Shown piece after piece: positions 8,884-16,763 of a stretch of 64,000 nucleotides of DNA. Position 1 is the first letter of the stretch, and each line of letters opens with the position of its first letter. The notes beneath the pieces were generated by a model that had not been told where the DNA came from, searched no databases, and was given only the letters and a program-made list of their open reading frames with translations. The translations under genes and the position numbers were made by a program. The stretch is from Halomonas litopenaei (GTDB lineage: Bacteria > Pseudomonadota > Gammaproteobacteria > Pseudomonadales > Halomonadaceae): positions 310,001-374,000 of the forward strand of contig NZ_PXNS01000006.1 in the NCBI RefSeq assembly GCF_003045775.1, read 5' to 3'.

Positions 8884-10082
8884 GTGGCCTCCAGGCGGTG
8901 GAAGTCAGGAAGAGGAAAGGACAGCTGTGACAACAGCCGGTCGAAGAAGCCCTCGCACTTCGCGATCTGATCGAAGGCGATGAACTCGTCTGGCTGATGG
9001 GCCTGATGGATGCTGCCGGGGCCGCAGATCACGGTAGGGACGCCCAGCTGGGCGAACAGCCCGGCCTCGCAGCCGAAGCCGAGCGCCAACGGCTCGACGC
9101 TGCATTCGGCCAGCTCGGCGATCCATGACAGGTAGCCTTGGCGGCGTTCGTCCAGCGGTGGGTACTGGCCGCGGCATTCCAGGGTCAGTCTGGCGCGACG
9201 GCCGAGGCCGATCAGGTCGCGATCCAGGCCGCTGGGAAAGTCCTTGCGCAGCCGCTCGAGGATTTCCATGGCGGGCTGCCCGGGCAGCGGGCGCATCTCG
9301 AAGTCGATGCGGCAGTGCTCGGGGATCTGATTCAGCGCGCTGCCACCCTCGATCAGCCCGACGTGGACCGTGGAGTAGGGGGGATCGAAGCGCTGATCGG
9401 TGAGCGACATCAGGCGCTTTTCCCGTGCCAGCTGGCGGATCTGCGCAACCACGCCCGCGCCGACATCGATGGCGTTGACGCCTCGCCCCGGGTAGCCCGA
9501 GTGGCCTCCCACACCCTCGATGGTGGCGCGCATGCCGACGTGGCCCTTGTGGGCGTTGGCGATGCGCATCGCGGTGGGCTCGCCGACGATGATGCCCCGC
9601 AGGCGTTCCTTGTGAGCCTCGAGAAACGGCAGCATCAGCGGGACACCCAGGCACCCGACCTCTTCGTCGAAGGACAGCGCCAGCAACACCGAGTGACGCG
9701 AGTGCTCTGCCTGCCAGGCGGCCAGTTTGGTCAGGGCCACGCCGATGAATCCCTTCATGTCCGCCGTACCGCGACCGTACAGGCGTTCAGCGTGGCGTTT
9801 CGGCGTGAACGGGGCGGTGACACGCCAGTCTGCGGGGCTCGCCGGCACCACGTCGGTGTGGCCGGAAACCAGCAGGGCCGGGGCGTCGCGGGGGCCAAAT
9901 TCGGCGATCAGGTTGGCCTTGTCGCCGCTGTCGTTGTAGAGCAGGGTCACCGCTGCCCCACGCGCCTCGAGCCAGCCGGCGACGTCGTTGATCAGTTCAA
10001 GGTTGGAGCGATGACTGGTGGTGTCGAAGGCCACCAGGCGTTCGATCATCGCAAGGCTCAAGGGTAGCGTGTTGCTGGTCAA
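8880..10082 (-). CDS. argE: M20 family metallodeacylase, ArgE-type (acetylornithine deacetylase-like)
   Basis: This encodes 400 aa. Zinc-site motifs are present in order: SGHTDVVPA, GRGTADMKGF, SFDEEVGCLG with the catalytic Glu pair, VGEPT, and the late PGSIHQAHQPDEF with the last metal His. The dimerisation domain lies in between. The overall sequence is closest to proteobacterial acetylornithine deacetylase, which releases ornithine and acetate, but its position between a transporter and a PhyH oxygenase suggests it may deacylate another N-acyl amino acid (inference). A TTG start at 10082 is proposed: GGAG lies 7 nt upstream and the product then has the family N-terminus, whereas the first ATG (10049) would cut it short. 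Confidence 0.85.
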   Translation of the reverse strand: MTSNTLPLSLAMIERLVAFDTTSHRSNLELINDVAGWLEARGAAVTLLYNDSGDKANLIAEFGPRDAPALLVSGHTDVVPASPADWRVTAPFTPKRHAERLYGRGTADMKGFIGVALTKLAAWQAEHSRHSVLLALSFDEEVGCLGVPLMLPFLEAHKERLRGIIVGEPTAMRIANAHKGHVGMRATIEGVGGHSGYPGRGVNAIDVGAGVVAQIRQLAREKRLMSLTDQRFDPPYSTVHVGLIEGGSALNQIPEHCRIDFEMRPLPGQPAMEILERLRKDFPSGLDRDLIGLGRRARLTLECRGQYPPLDERRQGYLSWIAELAECSVEPLALGFGCEAGLFAQLGVPTVICGPGSIHQAHQPDEFIAFDQIAKCEGFFDRLLSQLSFPLPDFHRLEAT

Positions 10083-10107
10083 GACGAGGCTCCGTGAGTG
10101 CAGACCG

Positions 10108-11523
10108 TCAGGCGAGGGGCCAGACCACCAGGGTCGCCAGCAGGATGAGCACAGCGCCGAGGGCATAGAGCAGGGCGATCAGCGGCAGCATGAAACGCAT
10201 CCAGCGGCTCCAGGGAATGCCGGCGATGGTGAGTCCCGCCATCAACCAGCCGGCGGTAGGAGTAAAGGCATTGGAGATGCCGTCGCCAAACTGGAAGGCC
10301 AGCACCGCGACCTGGCGGTGTACCTCTGCGAGGTCCGCGATGGGCGTCATGATGGGCATGGTCAGCGCCGCCTGGCCGCTGCCCGAGGTGACGATGAAGT
10401 TCATCGCGCTTTGCATGGCGAACATGCCCAGTGCTGCGGCCGACGCCGAGGTGTCGCCGATCAGCGTGGAAAGCGAATGGATGATGGTGTCGATGATCTC
10501 GCTGTGTTGCACGATGACCACGATGGTGAAGGCCAGGCCCACCGCCAGGGCGCCGTCCATCATGTCCTTGCAGCCGGTGGAAAAGGCCCCGGCGATGGTG
10601 TTGGCCCCCATGCCGGCAAGCAGCCCGGTGACGATACCCAGCAGCAGGAAGACGCCGGCCATCTCCTTGAGGTACCAGCCGAAGGCACTGACTCCGGCGA
10701 TGATCGCCACCAGAGCCAGGGCGAAGGCGCCGAGGATCAGCAGGTGGCGAGGGGTCAGGTCGACGTGATCGCCCGGTCCTTCCTCGTCGGGCGGGGCCAG
10801 GCCGTAGACCACACTGCGCTCTGGCCTTGCCTGCACGCGACGGGCGTAGAACATCACGTAGCCGATGCTCAGGGCGACGAACGCAAGCCAGCAGACGAAG
10901 CGGTAGCCCATGCCGGAAAACAGCGGCAATTCGGCGATGCTCTGGGCGACGCCGACGTTGAAGGGATTGAGAAAGGAGCCGGTGTAGCCGATGGCGGTGC
11001 CGATCAGCGGGATGGCGGCGGCGACCACGGCGTCGTAGCCGATACGTCGCGCCAGCGGCAGCAGGATGAAGATGTAGACGATGCTGCCCTCGATCATGCC
11101 GTAGGTACCGGAACACAGGGCGAAGAAGGTCATCATCAGCGGGATGATCAGGATCTCGCGGCCCTTGAGCTTCACCAGCAGGAAGTGGACCAGCCCTTCG
11201 ATGGCGCGGGAGCGCCTCAGGACCCCGAAGGTACCGCCGACGATGACCAGAAAGAAGATGATCGACGAGCCGCTCTTCATCCCTTCGAAGAAGGCGTTGA
11301 AGAACTCGAAGGGACCGATGCCCGGGGAGTCGATGGCCTGGTAGGTGCCGGCGACGATGACCGAGCGCCCGTCGGCGTTGGTGATGCGTTCGAAGCTTCC
11401 GCTGGGGACGAACCAGGTGACGATGGCCGCCAGCAGGGCGAGAAAGAAGAGGATGACGAAGGCGTGGGGGAGCGGCCTCTGTTGCTCGACGTGTGGTCTG
11501 GCGGCCATCTTGTCATGATTCAT
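10108..11523 (-). CDS. YfcC/DcuC-superfamily membrane transporter
   Basis: This encodes 471 aa with about 12 hydrophobic segments, of the YfcC family in the ion transporter superfamily. Characteristic stretches are the N-terminal PHAFVILFFLALLAAIVTW and VPSGSFER, the central GYTGSFLNPFNVGVAQ, and the C-terminal NFIVTSGSGQAALTMPIM and NAFTPTAGWLM helical hairpins. Family members are predicted carboxylate or basic amino acid carriers. Placed 25 bp upstream of the ArgE-type gene and downstream of hutH, it probably imports the compound used by this cluster. The substrate is unknown. Confidence 0.87.
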   Translation of the reverse strand: MNHDKMAARPHVEQQRPLPHAFVILFFLALLAAIVTWFVPSGSFERITNADGRSVIVAGTYQAIDSPGIGPFEFFNAFFEGMKSGSSIIFFLVIVGGTFGVLRRSRAIEGLVHFLLVKLKGREILIIPLMMTFFALCSGTYGMIEGSIVYIFILLPLARRIGYDAVVAAAIPLIGTAIGYTGSFLNPFNVGVAQSIAELPLFSGMGYRFVCWLAFVALSIGYVMFYARRVQARPERSVVYGLAPPDEEGPGDHVDLTPRHLLILGAFALALVAIIAGVSAFGWYLKEMAGVFLLLGIVTGLLAGMGANTIAGAFSTGCKDMMDGALAVGLAFTIVVIVQHSEIIDTIIHSLSTLIGDTSASAAALGMFAMQSAMNFIVTSGSGQAALTMPIMTPIADLAEVHRQVAVLAFQFGDGISNAFTPTAGWLMAGLTIAGIPWSRWMRFMLPLIALLYALGAVLILLATLVVWPLA

Positions 11524-11614
11524 CGGCTGACTCTCGCTGGTGGCGGGTTTATGGCACCTGGGGCTGAGTTCATTGATCCTTTCGGTTTAGTCCGAACCAG
11601 CGAAGCCTGTCGAG

Positions 11615-13153
11615 TCAGGGCGCGCGGCTGGGCAGAAGATCGTCGAGAACGAGGTCACACAATGCGCCTTCGTCCAGCAGGCGTGTGGCGGCCTCGATGT
11701 CCGGTGCGAAGTAACGATCGTGGTCATAGTGGGTCACCCGGCGACGCAGTCGCTGACGGGCCTGCTCCAGCAAAGGCGTCGAGGCGAGCCCCTCGCGCAT
11801 GTCGAGGCCCTGGCAGCTTGCCAGCCATTCGATGGCCAGCACGCCGCGAACATTGGCCGCCATCTCCTTGAGTCGCCGTCCCGCCGCCGGCGCCATGGAC
11901 ACATGGTCCTCCTGATTGGCCGAGGTAGGCAGGCTGTCGACGCTGTGAGGGTGGGCCAGAGCCTTGTTCTCGCTGGCCAGCGCGGCGGCTGACACCTGGG
12001 CAATCATGAAGCCGGAATTTACGCCGCCGTTTTCGACCAGGAAGGGGGGAAGCCGGGACATGTGGGTGTCCATCATCAGCGAGATGCGTCGCTCCGATAG
12101 GGCCCCGATCTCCGCCAGCGCCAGCGCCAGATTATCGGCCACAAGGGCAACCGGCTCGGCGTGAAAGTTGCCGCCCGAGAGGATGTCGCCGTTGTCGGCG
12201 AACACCAGCGGGTTGTCGGTGACGGCGTTGGCCTCGATCTCGAGCACCCTGGCCGCGTGGCGGATCTGGTCGAGCACCGCGCCCATGACCTGAGGCTGGC
12301 AGCGCAGCGAGTAGGGGTCCTGGACGCGGTCACAGTCGGCGTGGGAGGCCCCCACCTCGCTGGTGTCCTCGAGCAGGTGACGATAGGCCCTGGCAACGTC
12401 GATCTGCCCGGGTTGGCCGCGCAGTTCGTGGATGCGGGCGTCGAAGGGAACCCGCGAGGCCAGGCTCGCCTCGACGCTAAGGGCGCCGCACACGGTGGCG
12501 CTGGCAAACAGATCTTCGGCCTCGAACAGACCGCGCAGCGCCAGCGCGGTGGAGACCTGGGTGCCATTGAGCAGCGCCAATCCCTCCTTGGGTGCCAGGG
12601 TCAGGGGCGACAGGCCAGCCACGTTCAGGGCGTCCCGTCCCGAGAGGGTCTCGCCACGGTGGCGTGCCTGGCCCTCGCCCAGCAGTACCAGACTCATATG
12701 GGCCAGTGGCGCGAGGTCGCCCGAGGCACCTACCGAGCCCTTGGCGGGGATCACCGGCCAGACCTCGGTGTTGATCAGGGTGATCAGGGCGTCGAGGACT
12801 TCGCCGCGAATGCCGGAGTAGCCGCGTGCCAGGCTTGCCACCTTCAGCGTCATGATCAGCCGCACCAGCTCGTCGTCCAGGCGTTCGCCGACGCCGGTGG
12901 CGTGGGATAGCACCAGCGAGCGCTGCAGGTCCTCCAGGCGTTCGCGCTCGATGCGGGTCTGGGCCAGCAGGCCGAAGCCGGTGTTGACCCCGTAGGCGGT
13001 GCGTCCCTCGTCGATGACGCCAGCCACCGTCGCCACCGAGGCGTCGATGGCGGCGTATGCCGAGGGCTCCAGAGACACCACTGTCGGTGACGTGAGGAGC
13101 CGGCGCATGTCCTGGAGGGTGAGTTGGCCTGGGCTGATGACGAGTCGATGCAT
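11615..13153 (-). CDS. hutH: Histidine ammonia-lyase
   Basis: This encodes 512 aa. The enzyme converts L-histidine to trans-urocanate and ammonia in the cytoplasm. The MIO prosthetic group forms from Ala-Ser-Gly in [14 protein letters not shown] (about residues 140-150). Other hallmarks are YGVNTGFG with the catalytic Tyr, the SHATG segment, [14 protein letters not shown] and [10 protein letters not shown]. These favour a histidine rather than a phenylalanine or tyrosine lyase. The length is normal. GGAG lies about 9 nt upstream of the ATG. A HutC-type palindrome is centred about 50 bp upstream. The usual partners hutU, hutI and hutG are not next to it; instead a transporter, an M20 deacylase and a PhyH oxygenase follow on the same strand. 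Confidence 0.93.
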   Translation of the reverse strand: MHRLVISPGQLTLQDMRRLLTSPTVVSLEPSAYAAIDASVATVAGVIDEGRTAYGVNTGFGLLAQTRIERERLEDLQRSLVLSHATGVGERLDDELVRLIMTLKVASLARGYSGIRGEVLDALITLINTEVWPVIPAKGSVGASGDLAPLAHMSLVLLGEGQARHRGETLSGRDALNVAGLSPLTLAPKEGLALLNGTQVSTALALRGLFEAEDLFASATVCGALSVEASLASRVPFDARIHELRGQPGQIDVARAYRHLLEDTSEVGASHADCDRVQDPYSLRCQPQVMGAVLDQIRHAARVLEIEANAVTDNPLVFADNGDILSGGNFHAEPVALVADNLALALAEIGALSERRISLMMDTHMSRLPPFLVENGGVNSGFMIAQVSAAALASENKALAHPHSVDSLPTSANQEDHVSMAPAAGRRLKEMAANVRGVLAIEWLASCQGLDMREGLASTPLLEQARQRLRRRVTHYDHDRYFAPDIEAATRLLDEGALCDLVLDDLLPSRAP

Positions 13154-13196
13154 GGTGGCGAGCTCCCGAGACGTGGCCGAACATGATGGGAAAACT

Positions 13197-13214
13197 TTAA
13201 TGTATATACATTAA
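13197..13214. promoter_or_regulatory. Perfect 18-bp palindrome, HutC-type operator candidate
   Basis: TTAATGTATATACATTAA is a perfect palindrome 44 bp upstream of the hutH start. Its core TGTATATACA matches the TGTA-N2-TACA pattern reported for HutC-type GntR repressors of histidine utilisation. It lies in an AT-rich patch likely to be the hutH promoter. No HutC gene is in the window. Confidence 0.7.
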
Positions 13215-13440
13215 CAGCAGGGCAATGGCGCGGCGTCAAGGCGGCTATCGTCGAACGGCAGGCAGGAATCGCCAGGGGGGAGTGACGATGTGTGTCACAG
13301 ACTGTGCCCGATCTTCTATACAGATTTCGCCACTGACATGAGCGGGGTGGGCGACTGGGTCGGCTAGCGCAGGGGTGGGGTGATGGACGTCTGGACCTGG
13401 TTCACAACGTCAGCGAATTCAGGCAGGTGTCGGACCGTCG

Positions 13441-14838
13441 CTACAGTGTTGCCCAGGGGCTGGTGTCCCCCTGTTCCAGCACACGTCGCACGGTGGCGAG
13501 GGCCTGTTGCAGGGACTCGCGGCTGTCGGGGGCGCCCACGCACAGGCGAATGGCCTGGGGCGCCGGCTCGCTGCCGGTACAGAAGGGTTCAGGCGTTGCC
13601 ACCAGCACGCCTTCGCTCTTCAGCAGGGCCTGTACCTCGCTGGCCCGACGGCCCTCGGGCAGCGGTAGCCAGAAGTTGGCGCCGTGGGTGAGATGGCGGG
13701 GCGTCAGGGCCTCGAAGCTTGCCCGTGCCAGACGCTGCCGAGCGGCCAGCTCTGCGGTCTGCCAGGCCAGCAGTTCGGGGTAGCGTGGCGAGGCGATCCA
13801 GCGCCGCGCCACCTCGGTCATCAGCGGCGGACACATCCAAGACTGCGCCCGCAGCAGGCTGCCGATGCGCTCGCGCAGGGTGGCCGGCATCTGCAGCGTG
13901 CCGACCCTGAGGCCACCGGAAAGCACCTTGGAGGTGCTGAATACCTGCAGCGTGCGTTCCGGCGCCAGTTCCAGCAGAGACACACCGCGATCCTCCCGCG
14001 GCAGGTACTGGACGGCGTCCTCGATCAGCCAGAAGTCATGGCGACGCGCCAGGGCGGCGAGCTGTTCCCTGCGCTGCGGCGAAAGCACCGCGCTGGTGGG
14101 GTTGTTCTGGTCCGGGGTCAGGTAGACCAGGCGGGGCACCTGGCGCTGGCACAGGCGTGCCAGTGCATCGATGTCCATGCCGTCGTCGTCCAGGGGTACC
14201 GCCATCGGCTTGAGGTGAGCGTGGCGGGTGGCGGCGTTGAACCCCGGATAGGTGAGGGCGTCGGCGGCCACGCTGTCGCCGGGGCGGGTCAGGGCTCTCA
14301 GGCACAGGTCGATGCCGTGCTGGCCGCCCTGGGTGATCGCCAGCACCTCGTGCAGGGGAAAGCCGAGATCCTCAAGCCAACGTGACAGCGCCTCTCTGTG
14401 CTGCCGGGTGCCGATGTCGGGCTGGTAGGCGGCGACCATGGCAAGGCAGGCCGGGTCTTCGGTTACCTCCGCCAGGGCCTGCTGCAGACACTGATGACGC
14501 CAGGGGTGCGGCGGAGCAAAGCTCAGGCTCATGTCGACCACGCCATCGGAGTCGGCTGCGACGTGTACATCGAAGGGGCTGTTGCCGGCGGCGGCGTCAT
14601 TGACGTAGGTGCCACTGCCGACCCGGGACGATACCCAGCCCCGTTGCTGGGCTTCGCTGTAGGCGCGGGTGATGGTGCCCACGGTGACGCCCAGCGCGTC
14701 GGCCAGGGCCCGTTGCGGGGGCAGTCGATCGCCGGCGGCGAGCTGGCCCTGGTCGATGGCATCGCCGATGGCCGAGGCGATCTGGCGATAGCGGGCCGAG
14801 CGGGAGTCGAATTCGAGGGAGGGAGCCCAGATTGTCAT
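13441..14838 (-). CDS. MocR-family transcriptional regulator (GntR HTH fused to aminotransferase-like domain)
   Basis: This encodes 465 aa. The N-terminal winged helix (about residues 10-75) reads QIASAIGDAIDQGQLAAGDR followed by LPPQRALADALGVTVGTITRAY, a textbook GntR domain. The rest is a fold-type I PLP domain, with QGGQHGIDLCL, DQNNPTSAVLS and the Schiff-base Lys in FSTSKVLSGGLRVG. MocR proteins sense amino acids or PLP and often regulate a neighbouring divergent gene. Here the neighbour is a LysE-type exporter 107 bp away, the most likely target. Downstream on the same strand is hutH (287 bp away), separated by its own promoter region. Confidence 0.92.
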   Translation of the reverse strand: MTIWAPSLEFDSRSARYRQIASAIGDAIDQGQLAAGDRLPPQRALADALGVTVGTITRAYSEAQQRGWVSSRVGSGTYVNDAAAGNSPFDVHVAADSDGVVDMSLSFAPPHPWRHQCLQQALAEVTEDPACLAMVAAYQPDIGTRQHREALSRWLEDLGFPLHEVLAITQGGQHGIDLCLRALTRPGDSVAADALTYPGFNAATRHAHLKPMAVPLDDDGMDIDALARLCQRQVPRLVYLTPDQNNPTSAVLSPQRREQLAALARRHDFWLIEDAVQYLPREDRGVSLLELAPERTLQVFSTSKVLSGGLRVGTLQMPATLRERIGSLLRAQSWMCPPLMTEVARRWIASPRYPELLAWQTAELAARQRLARASFEALTPRHLTHGANFWLPLPEGRRASEVQALLKSEGVLVATPEPFCTGSEPAPQAIRLCVGAPDSRESLQQALATVRRVLEQGDTSPWATL

Positions 14839-14945
14839 GGTGACAATAAACTCTTTGACGGCAATTGTTGCCTGAGTATGCTTTAAAAACCGGGGTCAAT
14901 TCACCTGGTTTCACACCATAATGCAAAAAATGTAGGGGTACAATC

Positions 14946-15557
14946 ATGGAAGAGACCGCTAGTCAGCTCGCCTTTCTGCTTCCGGCAGCGCTGTTCATGG
15001 TGTCCATGACCATCACGCCGGGTCCCAACAACGTGATGCTGACCGCCTCCGGCGCCAACTACGGCTTCCTGCGTACCCTGCCACACCTGTTCGGCATCCT
15101 GGGCGGCTGTTTTGTGCTGTTCGCCTCGATCGCGCTCGGGCTCGGGGTGGTGTTCGAGCGCTATCCGGTGGTGCAGGGCGGACTCAAGCTGGTCGGCAGC
15201 CTGTACCTCTTGTACCTGGCGTGGAAGATCGCGACGGCCCCGCCGCCGGACCTGCGGGTAGGCGATGCCCGCCCGCTGTCCTTCGTGCAGGCGGCGGCGT
15301 TCCAGTTTGCCAACCCCAAGGCGTGGGTCATGGGTATCGCGTTGATGGCGGGGTTCCTGCCGGACGGCGGCAACCCCTGGGTCAACGCCCTGTTGCTGGC
15401 GGGCGTGGCGGAACTGGTGGGGCTACCCTGCATCGCTCTGTGGGCAGGGTTTGGCACCGCCATCGGCCGCCTGTTGAAGAGCGACCGATCCTGGCGGGTG
15501 TTCAATGGGGTGATGGGGGCGCTCACCGCGGCCTGCGTGGTGATGATCCTGGCCTGA
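14946..15557 (+). CDS. LysE/RhtB family amino acid exporter
   Basis: This encodes 203 aa with six predicted membrane helices. The family signature SMTITPGPNNVMLTASGANYG occupies the first membrane region, and FQFANPKAWVMGIALMAGFLP lies in the middle. LysE/RhtB proteins export amino acids or their analogues. The divergent MocR regulator is a common partner and suggests induction by an amino acid ligand. AGGGGT lies about 8 nt upstream of the ATG. The exported compound is not known. Confidence 0.9.
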   Translation: MEETASQLAFLLPAALFMVSMTITPGPNNVMLTASGANYGFLRTLPHLFGILGGCFVLFASIALGLGVVFERYPVVQGGLKLVGSLYLLYLAWKIATAPPPDLRVGDARPLSFVQAAAFQFANPKAWVMGIALMAGFLPDGGNPWVNALLLAGVAELVGLPCIALWAGFGTAIGRLLKSDRSWRVFNGVMGALTAACVVMILA

Positions 15558-15583
15558 ACCTTTCAGCCTGGCGCGATCGGAGC

Positions 15584-15745
15584 TTAGGGCTTGTCTGAAA
15601 AGTGCCTGCGCTCGGTAATACGGCGTTAAAAATCGGCTGGTGCGCCAGCCCGGTCAAAATGCTCATTTACACCCCGTAAACTGCGCTTTCTCACCGATTT
15701 TGCCTTGTCTAACCTTCGCTCGTCGACTTTTCGGACAGCGCCTAA
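15584..15745. repeat. Intergenic inverted-repeat element, copy 1
   Basis: This 162-bp element has imperfect terminal inverted repeats (TTAGGGCTTGTCTGAAAAGT at the left, complement of TTAGGCGCTGTCCGAAAAGT at the right). It sits between the convergent lysE-type and ridA genes. Over much of its length it matches a second copy at 62305-62448, including the GTGCCTGCGCTCGGTAATAC and CTCATTTACACC blocks. No coding capacity is seen. It resembles a MITE-like or large REP-like hairpin element. Confidence 0.85.
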
Positions 15746-15762
15746 GGCTTGGTCGACAAGAC

Positions 15763-16179
15763 TCAGCCCTCGCTGGGCTCATCAGGCGATGCACCCTCGG
15801 GCCGACGGGCGGTCAGGGTGATCTCCACGGCGGCGCCGCCATGCAGTCGTGGCGACACGGTGCAGGTACGCGCCGGATAGCGCGCAGCCTCGAACCACTC
15901 AGAATAGACATCATCCACCGCCTGTTGCAGCGACAGGTCGGTGAGGTGCACTTGAACACGCACGGTGTCGGCCAGGGTGCAATCCGCCTGCTCGAGCAGG
16001 TGAGACAGTCGCCTGAGGATCCAGCGAGTTTCTTCGGCGGCGTCACCGAGAATGGCGTCACTGCCCTGGATATCGGCGGCGGTCAGCCCCGACAGATGGA
16101 CGTAGTGTTCGTCCATGACCAGATGGGAGCCCGGAAACTCGGGGCTGGGTAGGGTGGGGTCGTTGAAGTAGCGTGCCAT
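15763..16179 (-). CDS. RidA family protein (YjgF/YER057c/UK114)
   Basis: This encodes 138 aa of the Rid family. RidA enzymes hydrolyse reactive enamine/imine intermediates formed by PLP enzymes. The typical pattern is present: HYVHLSGLTAAD, the TLADTVRVQVHLTDL strand, the YSEWFEAARYPARTC segment with the catalytic-region Arg and Cys, and C-terminal VEITLTARR. Archetypal RidA ends with a Glu after the Arg motif; the match here suggests a Rid subfamily rather than RidA itself. AGGAGG lies 5 nt upstream of the ATG. Confidence 0.88.
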   Translation of the reverse strand: MARYFNDPTLPSPEFPGSHLVMDEHYVHLSGLTAADIQGSDAILGDAAEETRWILRRLSHLLEQADCTLADTVRVQVHLTDLSLQQAVDDVYSEWFEAARYPARTCTVSPRLHGGAAVEITLTARRPEGASPDEPSEG

Positions 16180-16317
16180 CTTGCCTCCTGCTGCGGCTTG
16201 GTCGTTGTGCCGCTGGAGAAATGTCTGGCGAATGCCGCCGACTTTCCTTGCGGAAAGCAGGCGGCGGAAATGCGTTTGTCGGTTGACTGCGGAGAGCGTC
16301 CGGGAATAGCGCGGGCG

Positions 16318-16659
16318 TCAGCTGCTGACTTCGCACTGCACCGGCATGCGCCGGCCGATGGTCCAGGTGGCCTCGTTGCCCTTGCCACGGAAGACGTGCT
16401 GGCCGTTTTCCGAGGCGTAGTGCATGCCCGAGGCGGCGGGCTGGCGTTCGAGCGGGAAGCTGTCGCCGTGCATCTGTACCTCGGCGCTGTCCTGACTGTC
16501 GAAGACGATGGTGAACTGGCTGCCATCCTGGCAGATGTAGTCGGCGGAGGGCGAGGCTGCGGCGTCGGCACTGTCATCATGGCCACTGCCGCCGGCACAG
16601 CCGGCCAGGGCGGTGAACAGTGCAGTGAAGGCGGCAACAGGGATCCAGCTGGCGTTCAT
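16318..16659 (-). CDS. MliC-like lipoprotein (C-type lysozyme inhibitor family)
   Basis: This encodes a 113-aa lipoprotein precursor. A signal peptide ends in a lipobox (LAGC, Cys at about residue 20), followed by a Ser/Asp/Ala-rich spacer and a domain with DYICQDGSQFTIVFD, ASGMHYASENG and FRGKGNEATW. The spacing of the Cys pair and the SGxxY...KGxEA pattern match the MliC/PliC fold (PF09864), whose members inhibit C-type lysozymes in the periplasm. The ATG at 16659 is chosen because AAGGAGA lies 6 nt upstream; an upstream in-frame ATG would have no ribosome-binding site. Confidence 0.82.
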   Translation of the reverse strand: MNASWIPVAAFTALFTALAGCAGGSGHDDSADAAASPSADYICQDGSQFTIVFDSQDSAEVQMHGDSFPLERQPAASGMHYASENGQHVFRGKGNEATWTIGRRMPVQCEVSS

Positions 16660-16763
16660 GAAACATCTCCTTGTCATATGAAGGGAGCCGTGGAAAAGGC
16701 TCGCCTGGCGTTAGGCCTTCCCAGGCTACACAAGTTCCGCACCCGCCACGATACCTCGCCGGA

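Noticed and set aside
10018..11871. A 617-aa plus-strand frame
   Set aside because: It overlaps the YfcC-type transporter, ArgE and HutH genes in antisense; composition is Asp/Gly/Glu/Gln-rich as expected for antisense shadows.
11615..13153. Phenylalanine or tyrosine ammonia-lyase
   Set aside because: The [16 protein letters not shown] and [10 protein letters not shown] segments fit histidine ammonia-lyase, and a HutC-type site lies upstream.
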